From NCBI GenBank assembly GCA_021792755.1, contig JAJYUA010000008.1, positions 33,917-97,916 of the forward strand: DNA of 64,000 bases, in the 5' to 3' direction. Positions 26,788-37,390 of the stretch are shown here, one piece after another. The notes under the pieces are model-generated. The model was not told where the DNA came from. It saw nothing but the letters and a program-made list of their open reading frames with translations, and searched no databases. Within the stretch, counting starts at the first letter, position 1. Each line of letters begins with the position of its first letter. The position numbers were made by a program, and so were the translations under genes. Source of the DNA: Pseudomonadota bacterium (GTDB lineage: Bacteria; Pseudomonadota; Gammaproteobacteria; Steroidobacterales; Steroidobacteraceae).

Positions 26788-27822
26788 GTGTCGCAATCAG
26801 CATCGTCATCCACTGGTCCACAGTCGCTCATGCAGATGCACTTCGCGATGATGCAATCGCGGGTGCTGGCGGTCGGCGTGCAGCTGGATCTGTTCTCACG
26901 GCTGGCCGACGGACTGGATCGCGCTCCCCTTCTCGCCGCCGCGCTTGGGGCGAGCGAACGCGGGTTGCGCATGTTGCTTGACGCGCTGACGGCGCTCGGG
27001 CTGCTCACCAAGACCGAGGACCGCTACGGGCTGACCGCGCTCGCGCGCGCTCATCTGGTGCGTTCGAGCCCGGACTACGTCGGGGCGATGCTGGAAACCG
27101 ACGATATCTGGAACGCCTGGAGCCGCCTCGCCGAGGCGGTGCGCAGCGGACGCGCAGTGGACCCAGTGGAGCGGCGTGAGCGCGCGGAGACATTCTTTCC
27201 GATGCTCATCCGCAGCCTGCATGTGATGAATCGCGCACCAGCCGAGCGACTCGCCGCAGCGCTCTGCGCCGATAGCGCACACACAGCCCGCATGGCGCTG
27301 GATGTCGCCTGCGGCTCCGGCATCTGGGGCATCGCCCTCGCCCTGGCCGCCCCCTCAGCCCGCGTCACGGCACACGATTTCCCTGCGGTGCTGACCGAGA
27401 CCCGCGGCTATGTTGCACGATCCGGACTGGCCGATCGCTTCGACTACCTGGCCGGGGACCTGAATGAGGTGGATTTCGGCACCGATCGCTTCGACGTGGC
27501 GATTCTCGGCAACATCGTGCATTCCGAGGGCGAGCGATCCTCGCGCGCGTTGTTCTCCCGTCTGTATCGAGCGTTGCGGCCGGGCGGCCGACTCGCGATC
27601 GCCGATCTGGTGCCGAACGACAATCGCACCGGCCCGCCGATGGCATTGCTGTTTGCACTCAACATGCTGGTCAACACCGAGCGTGGCGACACGTTCACGT
27701 TACCCGAATACACCGCCTGGCTTCGCGAGGCCGGCTTCGCGCGGGTGCAGACGGTGGATATCGGCCTTCATCTCGGCGCCGATGCGTCGGCGATTCTCGG
27801 CGAGAAGGCCTCTGGCGCATGA
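26788..27822 (+). CDS. SAM-dependent O-methyltransferase (COMT-like)
   Basis: The 344-aa product has the two-domain layout of plant-COMT/hydroxyneurosporene-type methyltransferases. The N-terminal dimerisation winged helix (VLAVGVQLDLFSRLADG, LLAAALGASERGLRMLLDALTALGLL) is followed by the Rossmann fold. That fold has motif I ALDVACGSGIWGIALALA, VTAHDFPAVL, FDVAILGNIVHSEGE, and LRPGGRLAIADLVPND. The start is GTG 26788 after a strong RBS. The substrate is unknown: small aromatic hydroxyls and polyketides are the usual targets. No biosynthetic neighbours are visible. Confidence 0.87.
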   Translation: MSQSASSSTGPQSLMQMHFAMMQSRVLAVGVQLDLFSRLADGLDRAPLLAAALGASERGLRMLLDALTALGLLTKTEDRYGLTALARAHLVRSSPDYVGAMLETDDIWNAWSRLAEAVRSGRAVDPVERRERAETFFPMLIRSLHVMNRAPAERLAAALCADSAHTARMALDVACGSGIWGIALALAAPSARVTAHDFPAVLTETRGYVARSGLADRFDYLAGDLNEVDFGTDRFDVAILGNIVHSEGERSSRALFSRLYRALRPGGRLAIADLVPNDNRTGPPMALLFALNMLVNTERGDTFTLPEYTAWLREAGFARVQTVDIGLHLGADASAILGEKASGA

Positions 27823-27998
27823 AGGTGCACCAGTATGAAAATGGCGCGGTGCGAGACATCCTTTCACCCTGGTTCGCGCCTGAGATCACCGGAATGCGCC
27901 ATCTTCTACGACCGAGAAGCTTGAAATAGCTCAACCTGTGCTCACGAGCTTGCACCGCCAGTTAGTTAGGCCGCATTACCCTCGGCTGCCGAACCGTG

Positions 27999-30191
27999 CT
28001 AGTCGATGCACCAAGGCCCGTCGCTGTTGATGAATTCCGCCAGTGCCCTCGCTACTTCCCGGACCACGCTCTGCCAGTCCTCACTCTTGGGTTGCCTATA
28101 AAGCTTCGCGGTCGGATACCATGGGGAATCAGACCGGTCCAGCATCCAGCGGAAGTCTGGGCAACAGGGCAGTAAGATCCAGACCGGCTTGCCGATGGCG
28201 CCCGCCACGTGGGCCACGCTGGTGTCCACGCTCATCACCAGGTCCATGCATTCGATGAGTGCCGCCGTATCGGCAAAGTCGTTGAGCTCGTCCTGATGCC
28301 GTCTAATCTGCGGGTGCTGATCGAGCAGCGGAATATCATGCTGCCGATACACTTTTTGCAGCGAATGCCACTCCACCGAAGAGCCCATGAGCGGCAGCAG
28401 CTTTTCCAGACGGATACTGCGATTTCTGTCATTCTGGTGAAACTCCGACCCGGACCAGGCCAAGCCGACTCGCGGTCTGTGCTTGTTCCCGAGCCTTTTC
28501 CGCCACAGCTGTACCTTGCTTTGATCGCTGAAAAGGTAAGGCGTCCGTGCCGGAATCGTTTCGATCGTTGTGTTGAATACATGAGGCAGACTCATAAGAT
28601 TGCAGTAGACGTCAAATTCCGGCAGTGGCACACCCCTGGGAACGACAGTCATTGGGCACTGCATCGTGGAAATGAGCGGGACCAGCGATTCTGGAACATT
28701 GAGGATGATCTCAGCGCCCAGCGCCTTGACCTGAGGTAAGTAACGGCAGAACTGCACGACATCGCCGAGACCCTGTTCGCTTTGGATCAGCAATCTCTTG
28801 CCTTGGAGGTCCGCCTGCCCCAGCCACGGCGGTTGAGGGAAGGTGCGATAGTCTTTCTTTCTGCCGATCCTCTTGAAACGCCATTCGTAAAGTGACCAGC
28901 CCTCGAGGAATTTCCCCGTCAGGAGTAGCAGCAGGGACTTGTTCCAGTGCGCCTCGGCATAGTCTGGCTTGATGGACAGTGCCCGGTCGTAGCTCGCCAA
29001 AGCCACATCTAGCTGGTTCAAATTTTGCAGCGCCACACCCAGGTTGTAGTGCGCCTCGGCATAGTCGGGCTTGATGGACAGCGCCTGGTCGTAGCTCTCC
29101 AGGGCCTCCTTCAGGCGCTCCAGCTCCATGAGGGCAATGCCGCGGTTATTGTGCGCCTCGGCATAGTCTGGCGCTATCTGCAGGGCCTGTCTGTAACACG
29201 CCAAGGCCTCCTCCAGACGCTTCAATTCACAGAGCACGACACCCCGGTTGTTGTGTGCCTCCGCGTAGTCTGGCTTGATGGACAGCGCCTGGTCGTAGCT
29301 CGTCAATGCCTCCTCCAGACGCTTCAATTCACAGAGCACGACACCCCGGTTGTTGTGCGCCTCCGCGTAGTCTGGCTTGATGGACAGCGCCTGCTCGTAA
29401 CTCGCCAGGGCCTCCTCAAGGCGCTCCAGCTCCCTGAGGGCTGCGCCGCGGTTGTTGTACGCCTCCGCGTAGTCTGGCTTGATGGCCATGGCCTGCTCGT
29501 AGCTCGCCAGGGCCTCCTCCAGACGCCTCAATTCACAGAGCACGGCACCCCGGTTGTTGTGCGCCTCCGCGTAATCGGGCTTGACGACCACGGCCTGCTC
29601 GTAGCTCGCCAGGGCCTCTTCCGGGCGCTTCAGCTCCCTGAGGGCAGTGCCGCGATTGTTGTACGCCTCGGCATAGTCAGGCGCTATCTGCAGAGCCTGG
29701 CTGTAACACGCCAAGGCGTCCTCCAGACGCTTCAATTCCCAGAGCACGACACCCCGGTTGTAGTGCGCCTCCGCGTAGTCGGGTTTGATGGCGACAGCCT
29801 GGTCGTAGCTCGCCAGAGCCTCCTCGAAACGGTTCAGCCTCGTGAGAACAATGCCACGGTTATTAAAGGCCTCCGCATAGTCGGGTTTGAGGCGCAGGGC
29901 CCGCTCGAAGCAGAGCAACGCGTCCTCTGGGCGGTTCAGAGCACTGAAAGATCTGCCAAGAATGTACTGTGCCGCCGCGTTCTTGGGATCGATCAGAACG
30001 AAGCGTTGTAGCAATTCGGCACTTTTTTTGAACTGGCCGGTCTGAAAGTGCGCCACGCCCAAGCCAAGCAGTATCTGAGGGTTCCGTGGCTGCTTGCGCA
30101 GCATCTCGCCATAGAGCTCGATTGCTTCCTGTACCCGCCCGGATTGGTGCAACTGGTGTGCACGGTCGTATAGATTTTGCCGTTTGCTCAT
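27999..30191 (-). CDS. TPR repeat protein with GT9-like glycosyltransferase domain
   Basis: This 730-aa cytoplasmic protein opens with two degenerate TPRs (residues 1-74). Ten consecutive 34-residue TPRs follow (75-414), each ending KPDYAEA or APDYAEA. The C-terminal domain (about 440-730) is glycosyltransferase-like: GKRLLIQSEQGLGDVVQFCRYLP, GLAWSGSEFHQNDRNRSI, the DLVMSVDTSVAHVAGAIGKPVWILLP motif shared with heptosyltransferase-type enzymes, and WYPTAKLYRQ. Such TPR-transferase fusions are widespread in proteobacteria and often modify protein or surface sugars; the acceptor here is unknown. The gene is flanked by unrelated genes on both sides. Confidence 0.88.
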   Translation of the reverse strand: MSKRQNLYDRAHQLHQSGRVQEAIELYGEMLRKQPRNPQILLGLGVAHFQTGQFKKSAELLQRFVLIDPKNAAAQYILGRSFSALNRPEDALLCFERALRLKPDYAEAFNNRGIVLTRLNRFEEALASYDQAVAIKPDYAEAHYNRGVVLWELKRLEDALACYSQALQIAPDYAEAYNNRGTALRELKRPEEALASYEQAVVVKPDYAEAHNNRGAVLCELRRLEEALASYEQAMAIKPDYAEAYNNRGAALRELERLEEALASYEQALSIKPDYAEAHNNRGVVLCELKRLEEALTSYDQALSIKPDYAEAHNNRGVVLCELKRLEEALACYRQALQIAPDYAEAHNNRGIALMELERLKEALESYDQALSIKPDYAEAHYNLGVALQNLNQLDVALASYDRALSIKPDYAEAHWNKSLLLLLTGKFLEGWSLYEWRFKRIGRKKDYRTFPQPPWLGQADLQGKRLLIQSEQGLGDVVQFCRYLPQVKALGAEIILNVPESLVPLISTMQCPMTVVPRGVPLPEFDVYCNLMSLPHVFNTTIETIPARTPYLFSDQSKVQLWRKRLGNKHRPRVGLAWSGSEFHQNDRNRSIRLEKLLPLMGSSVEWHSLQKVYRQHDIPLLDQHPQIRRHQDELNDFADTAALIECMDLVMSVDTSVAHVAGAIGKPVWILLPCCPDFRWMLDRSDSPWYPTAKLYRQPKSEDWQSVVREVARALAEFINSDGPWCID
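28950..29867 (-). repeat. nine 102-bp tandem repeats encoding TPR units
   Basis: Nine in-frame 102-bp units encode residues 109-414 of the TPR-transferase. Units two pairs apart are almost identical at the DNA level (for example the two HNNRGVVLCELKRLEEAL units near 29230 and 29340), implying recent unit duplication or gene conversion. Confidence 0.93.
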
Positions 30192-30919
30192 CTCACGTAC
30201 TTGATTTTCTCATCGTCGCAACAGACGTGGCCTATTTATCGCATATTTCAATGCGATGCTAGCTCCACGATCGGCAAGACCCTGACGGACCGGTGGGAGC
30301 CCTGCGGCACGCCGCGGGGAAGCGGGACCATCGGGCACAGATCCAGGGCAGCAGACAGTTTCGCGCGGGCCGCGCGGGCGGCGGCCCGCGAAGGCATTGG
30401 CATCACCGATGCGGATTTCGCCGACATCGTGCGGGACGGGTAGGAGCGCATGCGCCGCGGAGGGTCGCCGATGGCGCAGCCAGCCGCGAAGACGGATCCT
30501 CGGGCGCAGGAAGCCTCACAGGGACTGATACGCGCTCTCGCGCGCGATGGCTCGGACCTAGCGGATGCCGCGTGGGGCCGGGCCTTCAGCGCACGCTCAT
30601 CGGCACGGCCCGGCAGGAGGGCCGCCGGTGGTTCGTCCGCCAACCTCGAGGCGGCCCGCAGCTGATCGGGCGACCGGCGACGCGCAGGCTCAGTACCGGA
30701 GGCCGGAATCGGGCGAGCGCACTCGGTGTTCGACTCTCAGAGCAGGACAAGACTTTGTCTCAGACCGTGCCCAGCTGGCCATGGTCTGGCTGACGCGGGC
30801 GCTGTACCCGTTTCCGATCGGAGGCGGCGACTCAAACTGTGAAGAGGGCACGCCCCCCATCGTAACGTTTGCAGTACGGTCAAGCCTTGATGTCGCGACT
30901 CAAAGAAAAAGGGTGATTC
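30192..30919. other. 728-bp region without a confident gene
   Basis: A plus-strand frame ends at 30443 (ARAAAREGIGITDADFADIVRDG) and another lies at 30450-30665, but neither resembles a known family nor has a good ribosome-binding site. The last 60 bases precede the TraT gene and should contain its promoter and the RBS-like AAAGAAAAAGGGTG. Confidence 0.45.
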
Positions 30920-31666
30920 ATGTCTCATGTCCAAAGATTGCGAATGGGAGCCGTTTTGGCGGCTGGGCTCGGCGCGCTCGCTCTCGGGGGCTGCGCGACG
31001 GGGCCTGCACCCCAGGCGACGAGCTCGAGCGGATTGTCGGCGGGCAACATGCAGCTCTCGGCACAGATGAGCAGCAGCATCTTCTTGCAGCCGGTCGCGC
31101 CGGCCGAGCGCGTCGTGTTCATTGACGGGCACAACACTTCGAGCGCGCAGAATCTCGGGTTTCAGTCGCTCGTCAGCCGGGACCTCGAACGCCGGGGCTA
31201 CCGGATAACCAATACGCCGAGCCACGCCGAGTACATGGTGATGTACAACGTGCTTTACGTCGGCAAGCAGCAGGCCAATTACACCGCAGCGGGCGCACTC
31301 GCGGGTGGATTCGGCGGGGCGATGACCTCGGCGCTCGCGGACGGCAACGCCGGCACGGATGCGGCGTACGGTCTTGCCGGAGCGCTCGTCGGGGGCGTGG
31401 TGGGGCACTTTCTGCAGGATAAGACCTACATGATGGTGGTGGATATTCAGCTCGAGCAACGTCAGGCGGGCGTCTATACGACGAGCCAGACGAACGCGCG
31501 GCAGGGCATCGGGGGCGGGGTGTCCACGAGCGTGAGCGGCGTGAAGAACTGGATGATCTATCGCGACCGCATCGTCGCCCAGGCCCACGGGCTCAACCTC
31601 GCCTTCTCGTACGCGACCCCGGCCCTCAGCCACGAGGTCTCGGGGGAGATCAGCGGGTTGTTCTGA
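30920..31666 (+). CDS. TraT-like outer-membrane lipoprotein
   Basis: The 248-aa product has a lipoprotein signal (LGALALGGC, Cys25). The mature sequence follows the TraT pattern: LSAQMSSSIFLQPVAPAERVVFIDGHNTSSAQ, then RDLERRGYRITNTPSHAEYMVMYNVLYVGKQ. A glycine/alanine-rich central segment probably contacts the membrane (GALAGGFGGAMTSALADG ... AYGLAGALVGGVVGHFL), and DKTYMMVVDIQLEQR completes the match. Plasmid TraT proteins mediate surface exclusion and serum resistance; chromosomal homologues without transfer genes, like this one, have no proven role. No other conjugation gene is nearby. Confidence 0.85.
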   Translation: MSHVQRLRMGAVLAAGLGALALGGCATGPAPQATSSSGLSAGNMQLSAQMSSSIFLQPVAPAERVVFIDGHNTSSAQNLGFQSLVSRDLERRGYRITNTPSHAEYMVMYNVLYVGKQQANYTAAGALAGGFGGAMTSALADGNAGTDAAYGLAGALVGGVVGHFLQDKTYMMVVDIQLEQRQAGVYTTSQTNARQGIGGGVSTSVSGVKNWMIYRDRIVAQAHGLNLAFSYATPALSHEVSGEISGLF

Positions 31667-31855
31667 TGGGTGGGGGTCGTGGCTGCGATGGAGCCTCGGC
31701 CCGTCTCCCACTGACAGGCGGCGTAGCCCGCCACTCGTGCCCGCGAGATCTGCTCCCGGGCAGTACACGCGGTGGCTGCGGTGTAGACCGCGAGCTGAGC
31801 GCAGGGCTGCAGGGTGCCGTTCGTCTCCGGCGTGCGCCACCACCGCGAATACTCA

Positions 31856-33010
<1,155 letters not shown>

Positions 33011-33119
33011 CGGCGCGAATTGCCACGTTACACCAGTGCTGCGCATGCACGAGGTTCTGAGCCATCCGGTTTGCGCTTTCTATCTCGACGAAGCGACGGC
33101 ACTCGACGCGAGGCTGCCA

Positions 33120-33467
33120 TTACAGTTGCGCCCGGCGATTCGCGTGCTCGCTTGAGCCGTTGTCGATCAGTAGGTTCTGACCGGTGATGTAGGCGGCCCG
33201 CCTGCTGCAGAGGAACGCGCACGCGGTGCCGGGCTCCTGCGGAGTGCCCGCTCTGCCTGCGGGGGTGGAGACATCGGCCGCGATCCCGCTCACGTTTGCC
33301 GCGGCAGCCGCCGCGGTTCCCGCCGCAGCCCAAAGCAGAGGCTCGCGGTTGCGCGCCACCAGGGTGACCTCTGCATCCTCTGCCGCAAGCGCGGCGCCGC
33401 ATGCGAAGCCGAGTCCGCGCGAGGCGCCGCAAACGAGAGCCCGCAGGCCGGATATGCCCAGCTCCAT
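33120..33467 (-). pseudogene. short-chain dehydrogenase with large in-frame internal deletion
   Basis: The 115-residue frame starts MELGISGLRALVCGASRGLGFACGAALAAEDAEVTLVARN, the NAD(P)-binding start of a FabG-like SDR. It passes IAADVST and then jumps to GTPQEPGTACAFLCSRRAAYITGQNLLIDNGS, the SDR C-terminus. The catalytic Ser-Tyr-Lys segment (about 130 residues) is missing. It cannot be an active dehydrogenase. It lies 4 bases after the YciI gene, in the same direction. Confidence 0.75.
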
Positions 33468-33471
33468 CGGA

Positions 33472-33798
33472 TCAGCCCTTGTCGCCAATGCGCCCCGGCG
33501 CATGTACCGGGGAGATCGCGAACGCGCCGACGACGGTGGTCCACTCGCGCACTTCCCACGAAGCCACCAGTCCGTTGGCGACATACGGATCATTGTGGGC
33601 GAAAGCGGCCGCGACCTCGGGAGATTCTGCCTCGAACCAGAGCACGCCGGTGTCGGTGGGCTCGGTGAGCGCCCCGGCGAGACGCAGTTCGCCCCGCTCG
33701 CACGCGCGCCATGCATACGCCAGATGCGCGTCTCGAAACGCGGGGCGACGCTCGAGGTATTGATCAATGAACGTATAGAACAGCAGATAATGCTTCAC
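33472..33798 (-). CDS. YciI family protein
   Basis: This 108-aa single-domain protein has the ferredoxin-like YciI fold: MKHYLLFYTFIDQYLERRPAFRDAHLAYAWRACERGELRLAGALTEPTDTGVLWFEAESPEVAAAFAHNDPYVANGLVASWEVREW. The conserved His and Asp of the family are present (DAHL, HNDPY). The start is GTG 33798 with GGGAGG seven bases upstream. YciI proteins are small dehalogenase- or lyase-like enzymes or fused domains; the reaction here is unknown. It was probably co-transcribed with the SDR that is now deleted. Confidence 0.87.
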   Translation of the reverse strand: MKHYLLFYTFIDQYLERRPAFRDAHLAYAWRACERGELRLAGALTEPTDTGVLWFEAESPEVAAAFAHNDPYVANGLVASWEVREWTTVVGAFAISPVHAPGRIGDKG

Positions 33799-34649
33799 TC
33801 GAGCCTCCCGGGCTGCGACACCTGCCGATTAGAATAGATGATCGAGGCGGCGAGCGCTTGGACGACGCTGCCGCCCCTGCGGGCTGCCAGCGCGGCGACC
33901 GGTGAGCACTTTTTGCCAAGACTGTCCTCCGTGTCTGGGAGCCAAAGTCGCCTCCGAGGAGCGGCGAGACCGATGGGCATTTACGGTTATCACGAGCATC
34001 CCGATGCGTTGCAATTCGATACGGCCGTCGCAGCCGGCGAGTGAGACGCGCCACGATATTTGACGGCGCGATTTTCAAGATCCGTGATGGACCAAGCAGC
34101 TATAACAGCCGCCACCGCCCAAATTTGCCGCTCAACCGGTCCCAGTCATCATGCAATGCGTGGTCACCGCAAAATCCATGCCTGGTTGCACAGCGAATCG
34201 GTGCCATAACAGATTGTTTTGCGAAGGGAAAGTCGTGGTCAAGATCCGTGATGGACATTTCGGCCGTTCCATCGCGGAAGTTGATCATAAAGCCGGGAAT
34301 TTCCATCAGATACGATGGCCGGGCTCACCCGTCATTCGCGCTACTCGGCTGAATGTCGCCAATGGGTCGGGACCTGCTGGTTCCAATAGGATAGGAATTA
34401 GAGCTTTTGTCGGGCTTGTAATTACTGTTCTCTCGCCCGCATACGCGGCCGGCGGCAGCCCGGTCGCGGAGTTTCGGTACTCCAGTCCAAAAGGAAACTC
34501 CACCCGCGGGTGACCACTGCGACCCGACAGCAACCCGCGCTTCGCCGAAGAGCGACCTATTGCAAAGCCTTCGGACTAAATCCGAGGATCAAGAACGCCA
34601 GAGAGTCTGTTCGTACACGCTCTTAATAGGTTTGGTTCGGCGCCGGTCA
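33799..34649. other. 851-bp region without a confident gene
   Basis: The short frames do not resemble proteins. The segment AAGATCCGTGATGGA occurs twice (about 34076-34090 and 34240-34254), a possible trace of an old duplication or mobile sequence. Base composition is more AT-rich than in neighbouring genes, which fits decayed or acquired DNA. Confidence 0.45.
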
Positions 34650-35582
34650 TCATCTTGAATCCGAAGTCGAGGCAGGCACTGTAGCCGGAATGTCGTTTAC
34701 TCTGAGGAAATGGATGAACGTACGCAGCGCGACCGGTATATTGCGGTGACCCGGGTAGTAGAGGAAGAACCCGGAGAACGGTCTACACCAGGATTCCAGG
34801 ACCCGAAGGAGTCGACCGCTGTCAATATGTGGCGCGACGAACCTGTGGGGCAAGCATGCCAGTCCGATGCCCGCGAGCGCAGCTGCGAGGATTACATCGG
34901 TATCATTGACGGTAAGAGGCCCTTCAACGGTCACATCAATCGGCCCATCGGGACCATTGAAGGGCCAGCGGTAGAGAGCACCAGTCGCGGCCCACCGATA
35001 GTTGATGCAGGCGTGATCTCCAAGGTCGCGCGGAGTCCTCGGGACTTCCCGACGCGAGAAGTACGAGGGTGCACCGACAACAGCCATATCCAGCGTCGGT
35101 GTCAAACGTATTGCGACCATGTCCTGTTGTAAACGTTCGCCAGCGCGAATTCCGGCGTCAAACCCTCCTGCCACGACGTCTGTAAGGGCATCGTCAATAC
35201 TCAGCTCAAGCCGAATATTCGGGTACGTCTCCGCGAAGCGGCCCAAGAGTGGCGCGAGTACAAGATTCGCCGCCAGATAGGGCAAATTGAGACGCACCCG
35301 TCCTGCAGGCTGTCGCTGCGAGTCTCCGACCTCGCCGACGGCACTTTCGATCTCGGCTATGGCCGGTTCTATCCGCTGGATCAGGGCGAGGCCGGCCTCT
35401 GTGGGAAAGACGCTGCGCGTGGTGCGATTGAGGAGCCTCGTTCCGAGTCGCTCTTCGAGCGCTCGGATCGTGTGACTGAGAGCGGAGGGGGAGAGCCCCA
35501 GTCTCTTGGCGGCGCGTCTGAAGCTGCATTCCTTCGCCACGGCGAGCAACCCCGTCAACTCGGCAAACTCAGCACCGCGCAC
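34650..35582 (-). CDS. LysR family transcriptional regulator
   Basis: This is a 310-aa regulator. The DNA-binding region is LTGLLAVAKECSFRRAAKRLGLSPSALSHTIRALEERLGTRLLNRTTRSVFPTEAG. The effector domain has GRVRLNLPYLAANLVLAPLLGRFAETYPNIRLELSIDDALTDVVAGGFDAGIRAGERLQQDMVAIRL. It starts at GTG 35582. It is divergent from the SDR gene at 35677, whose expression it probably controls; regulators of this subgroup are often paired with a divergent oxidoreductase. Confidence 0.9.
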   Translation of the reverse strand: MRGAEFAELTGLLAVAKECSFRRAAKRLGLSPSALSHTIRALEERLGTRLLNRTTRSVFPTEAGLALIQRIEPAIAEIESAVGEVGDSQRQPAGRVRLNLPYLAANLVLAPLLGRFAETYPNIRLELSIDDALTDVVAGGFDAGIRAGERLQQDMVAIRLTPTLDMAVVGAPSYFSRREVPRTPRDLGDHACINYRWAATGALYRWPFNGPDGPIDVTVEGPLTVNDTDVILAAALAGIGLACLPHRFVAPHIDSGRLLRVLESWCRPFSGFFLYYPGHRNIPVALRTFIHFLRVNDIPATVPASTSDSR

Positions 35583-35676
35583 GATTGCTGTACGTCATTC
35601 ATCTACCTGTGCGAATTGTACCCACTTCCCGAACACAATCCAAGGCTTTAGCCTGCATTCCCCGTATCGACAATGG

Positions 35677-36495
35677 ATGGGCAGAACCATGACTCCTCCG
35701 CTTCCCTCGCTCAGCGATCGCAACCGGCCACCCGTCACGGAACCACTCTCGGGCAAGGTGGCCCTGGTCACCGGTGCAGGAACCGGCATTGGCCGGGCTG
35801 CTGCCCAGGCATATGCCCGCAAAGGCGCATGGGTGGTTCTCGCCGGTCGACGAGCAGCGGAACTGCAAGGTACCGCCGCTGCCATCTCCGCCGAAGGCGG
35901 CAGCGCCGCCATCTTTCCGACCGACGTGACCAGCGACCGGGCAGTAGCTAGTCTGGTCGCAGGTGCTGTCGAACGCTTCGGGCGCCTGGATATCGCCTTC
36001 AACAATGCCGGCGTCGGCTCCCACAATCCGATCGAGAAGCTCTCATTGGACGAATTCGACCGCGTGATGGCCACGAATGTGCGCGGCCTCTGGCTTCTCA
36101 TCAAGGAGGAGATCGCTGTGATGCGCGCAGCTGGCAAAGGCGGTGTCATCATCAACACGTCGTCGATCGCCGCCACAGGAGGCGTTGCGGGCCTCTCCGT
36201 CTATGCAGCCAGCAAGGCCGCGGTCGATGCAATGACCCGCGTTTTGGCACTCGAGGCAGGATCGGACGGCATTCGCATCAACAACGTCAGCCCCGGCGTG
36301 ATCAAGACGCCCATGACCGAATCGCTGCCCGCCGCCGCGCTATCGGCGTTCGCAGCGCATGCCGCTTTGAAACGCATCGGCACGCCCGAGGATGTTGCCG
36401 ACGTCGTGGCTTGGCTCGCGACAGACGAGGCGCGATTCATCACGGGCCAGAGCATACTTGTCGACGGGGGTTTCAATATTGCAGGCATACGGTAG
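35677..36495 (+). CDS. short-chain dehydrogenase/reductase
   Basis: The 272-aa product is a classical SDR: the cofactor motif TGAGTGIG, DVTS, NNAG (FNNAGVGSHN), catalytic Ser in IINTSSIAATGG, YxxxK as VYAASKAA, and the C-terminal ITGQSILVDGG. It is closest in style to FabG-like dehydrogenases with broad alcohol or ketone substrates. ATG 35677 or 35689 (MTPPLPS) may be the start; 35689 has GGATGGG upstream. It is divergent from a LysR regulator 94 bases away. Confidence 0.9.
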   Translation: MGRTMTPPLPSLSDRNRPPVTEPLSGKVALVTGAGTGIGRAAAQAYARKGAWVVLAGRRAAELQGTAAAISAEGGSAAIFPTDVTSDRAVASLVAGAVERFGRLDIAFNNAGVGSHNPIEKLSLDEFDRVMATNVRGLWLLIKEEIAVMRAAGKGGVIINTSSIAATGGVAGLSVYAASKAAVDAMTRVLALEAGSDGIRINNVSPGVIKTPMTESLPAAALSAFAAHAALKRIGTPEDVADVVAWLATDEARFITGQSILVDGGFNIAGIR

Positions 36496-36982
36496 CTGTA
36501 TGGCATTGTGCTCACTCCCCTACGTGCGTAGGAACCCTGGGCCGACCGCAAACCGGTCGGAGGATCACGGGCTGGCCGAGCCCGGAGTTCTCCTGGATTC
36601 GCAGCCCGGCTCAGCGTGGCTCGACTGATTGCCCAGGCATGGTCGATCAACTGTTTCCCACCAGGCGCTTGATGGCGCCGGGAGCGATCCGTAGCAATGT
36701 CGGGAGCAACCTGGTCTTTACCGGATGGGATCCAGATCTCCAGATGGAACTCAATGAACTCAGAAGGGAAATCGTGAAACGGCGACGCTAGTGTAGTGAT
36801 GTGCAAATAGCTATACACGTCTCAGGCGGCCTTCTTTCTCCGTCTGCGGACAGTACAACCGGGCTGGATTTGTTCCAACCGTCGGCGGCAGCGTTCGATT
36901 TTGGCGAGGATGTCCTCCGCGCGCGCCTGCCACACCACCGGACATGCGGGTCCGCATCCGGCGGTTCGGCGGGTTGAGTCGA
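36496..36982. other. 487-bp region without a confident gene
   Basis: No recognisable coding sequence. The right end merges into the reverse transcriptase remnant and may contain the 3' portion of that decayed group II intron, but I could not identify a domain V in it. Confidence 0.4.
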
Positions 36983-37350
36983 TCATCGGACGACCAACGG
37001 GGGGAGGCCGAGAGAAGCAAAGTAGGCATTGGGCAGGGCGACCGCGAGCGCCCGAGAATTAGCCAAGTGCCACGGGCCATGGGCCATGGGCACTCCCGGC
37101 GGTTTTGGCCGCCAGTTCCGCCCCGACGCCGCGTTTGCGCAGCTCGGTAAATCTCGTGCGCCCTCGCTTCCACTGCTTCCACAGCACCGCACGTAGCCGG
37201 CGCCGTAGCCAAGACTCAAGATCGCGCAACACACTCGGGGTTTGGCAGAAGCCAAAATGGCTGAGCCAGCCTCTCAAGTAGGCAAATGATCGGCCGACCC
37301 GTCTTGCGCGGCGACTGATTTCGCGGTAGGAGCCGCGGGCCTGGAAGCTC
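36983..37350 (-). pseudogene. C-terminal remnant of a group II intron reverse transcriptase
   Basis: Minus-strand translation gives AYLRGWLSHFGFCQTPSVLRDLESW, then RRRLRAVLWKQWKRGRTRFTELRKRGVGAELAAKTAG, the maturase (X) domain ending of group II intron proteins. A frameshift near 37085 moves the remainder (HGPWHLANSRALAVALPNAYFASLGL) to another frame. The polymerase domain is absent. This protein type differs from the intact intron enzyme at 54245-55594, so it is a separate, older insertion. Confidence 0.82.
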
Positions 37351-37390
37351 TGAGGAGTGGCGGATGGCAGCGGCTGAGGCGCGGAGCTAG

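Noticed and set aside
28950-29867. Regular 102-bp repeats as a possible CRISPR-like array
   Set aside because: Unit length, continuous reading frame and 34-residue TPR motifs explain them fully; there are no spacers.
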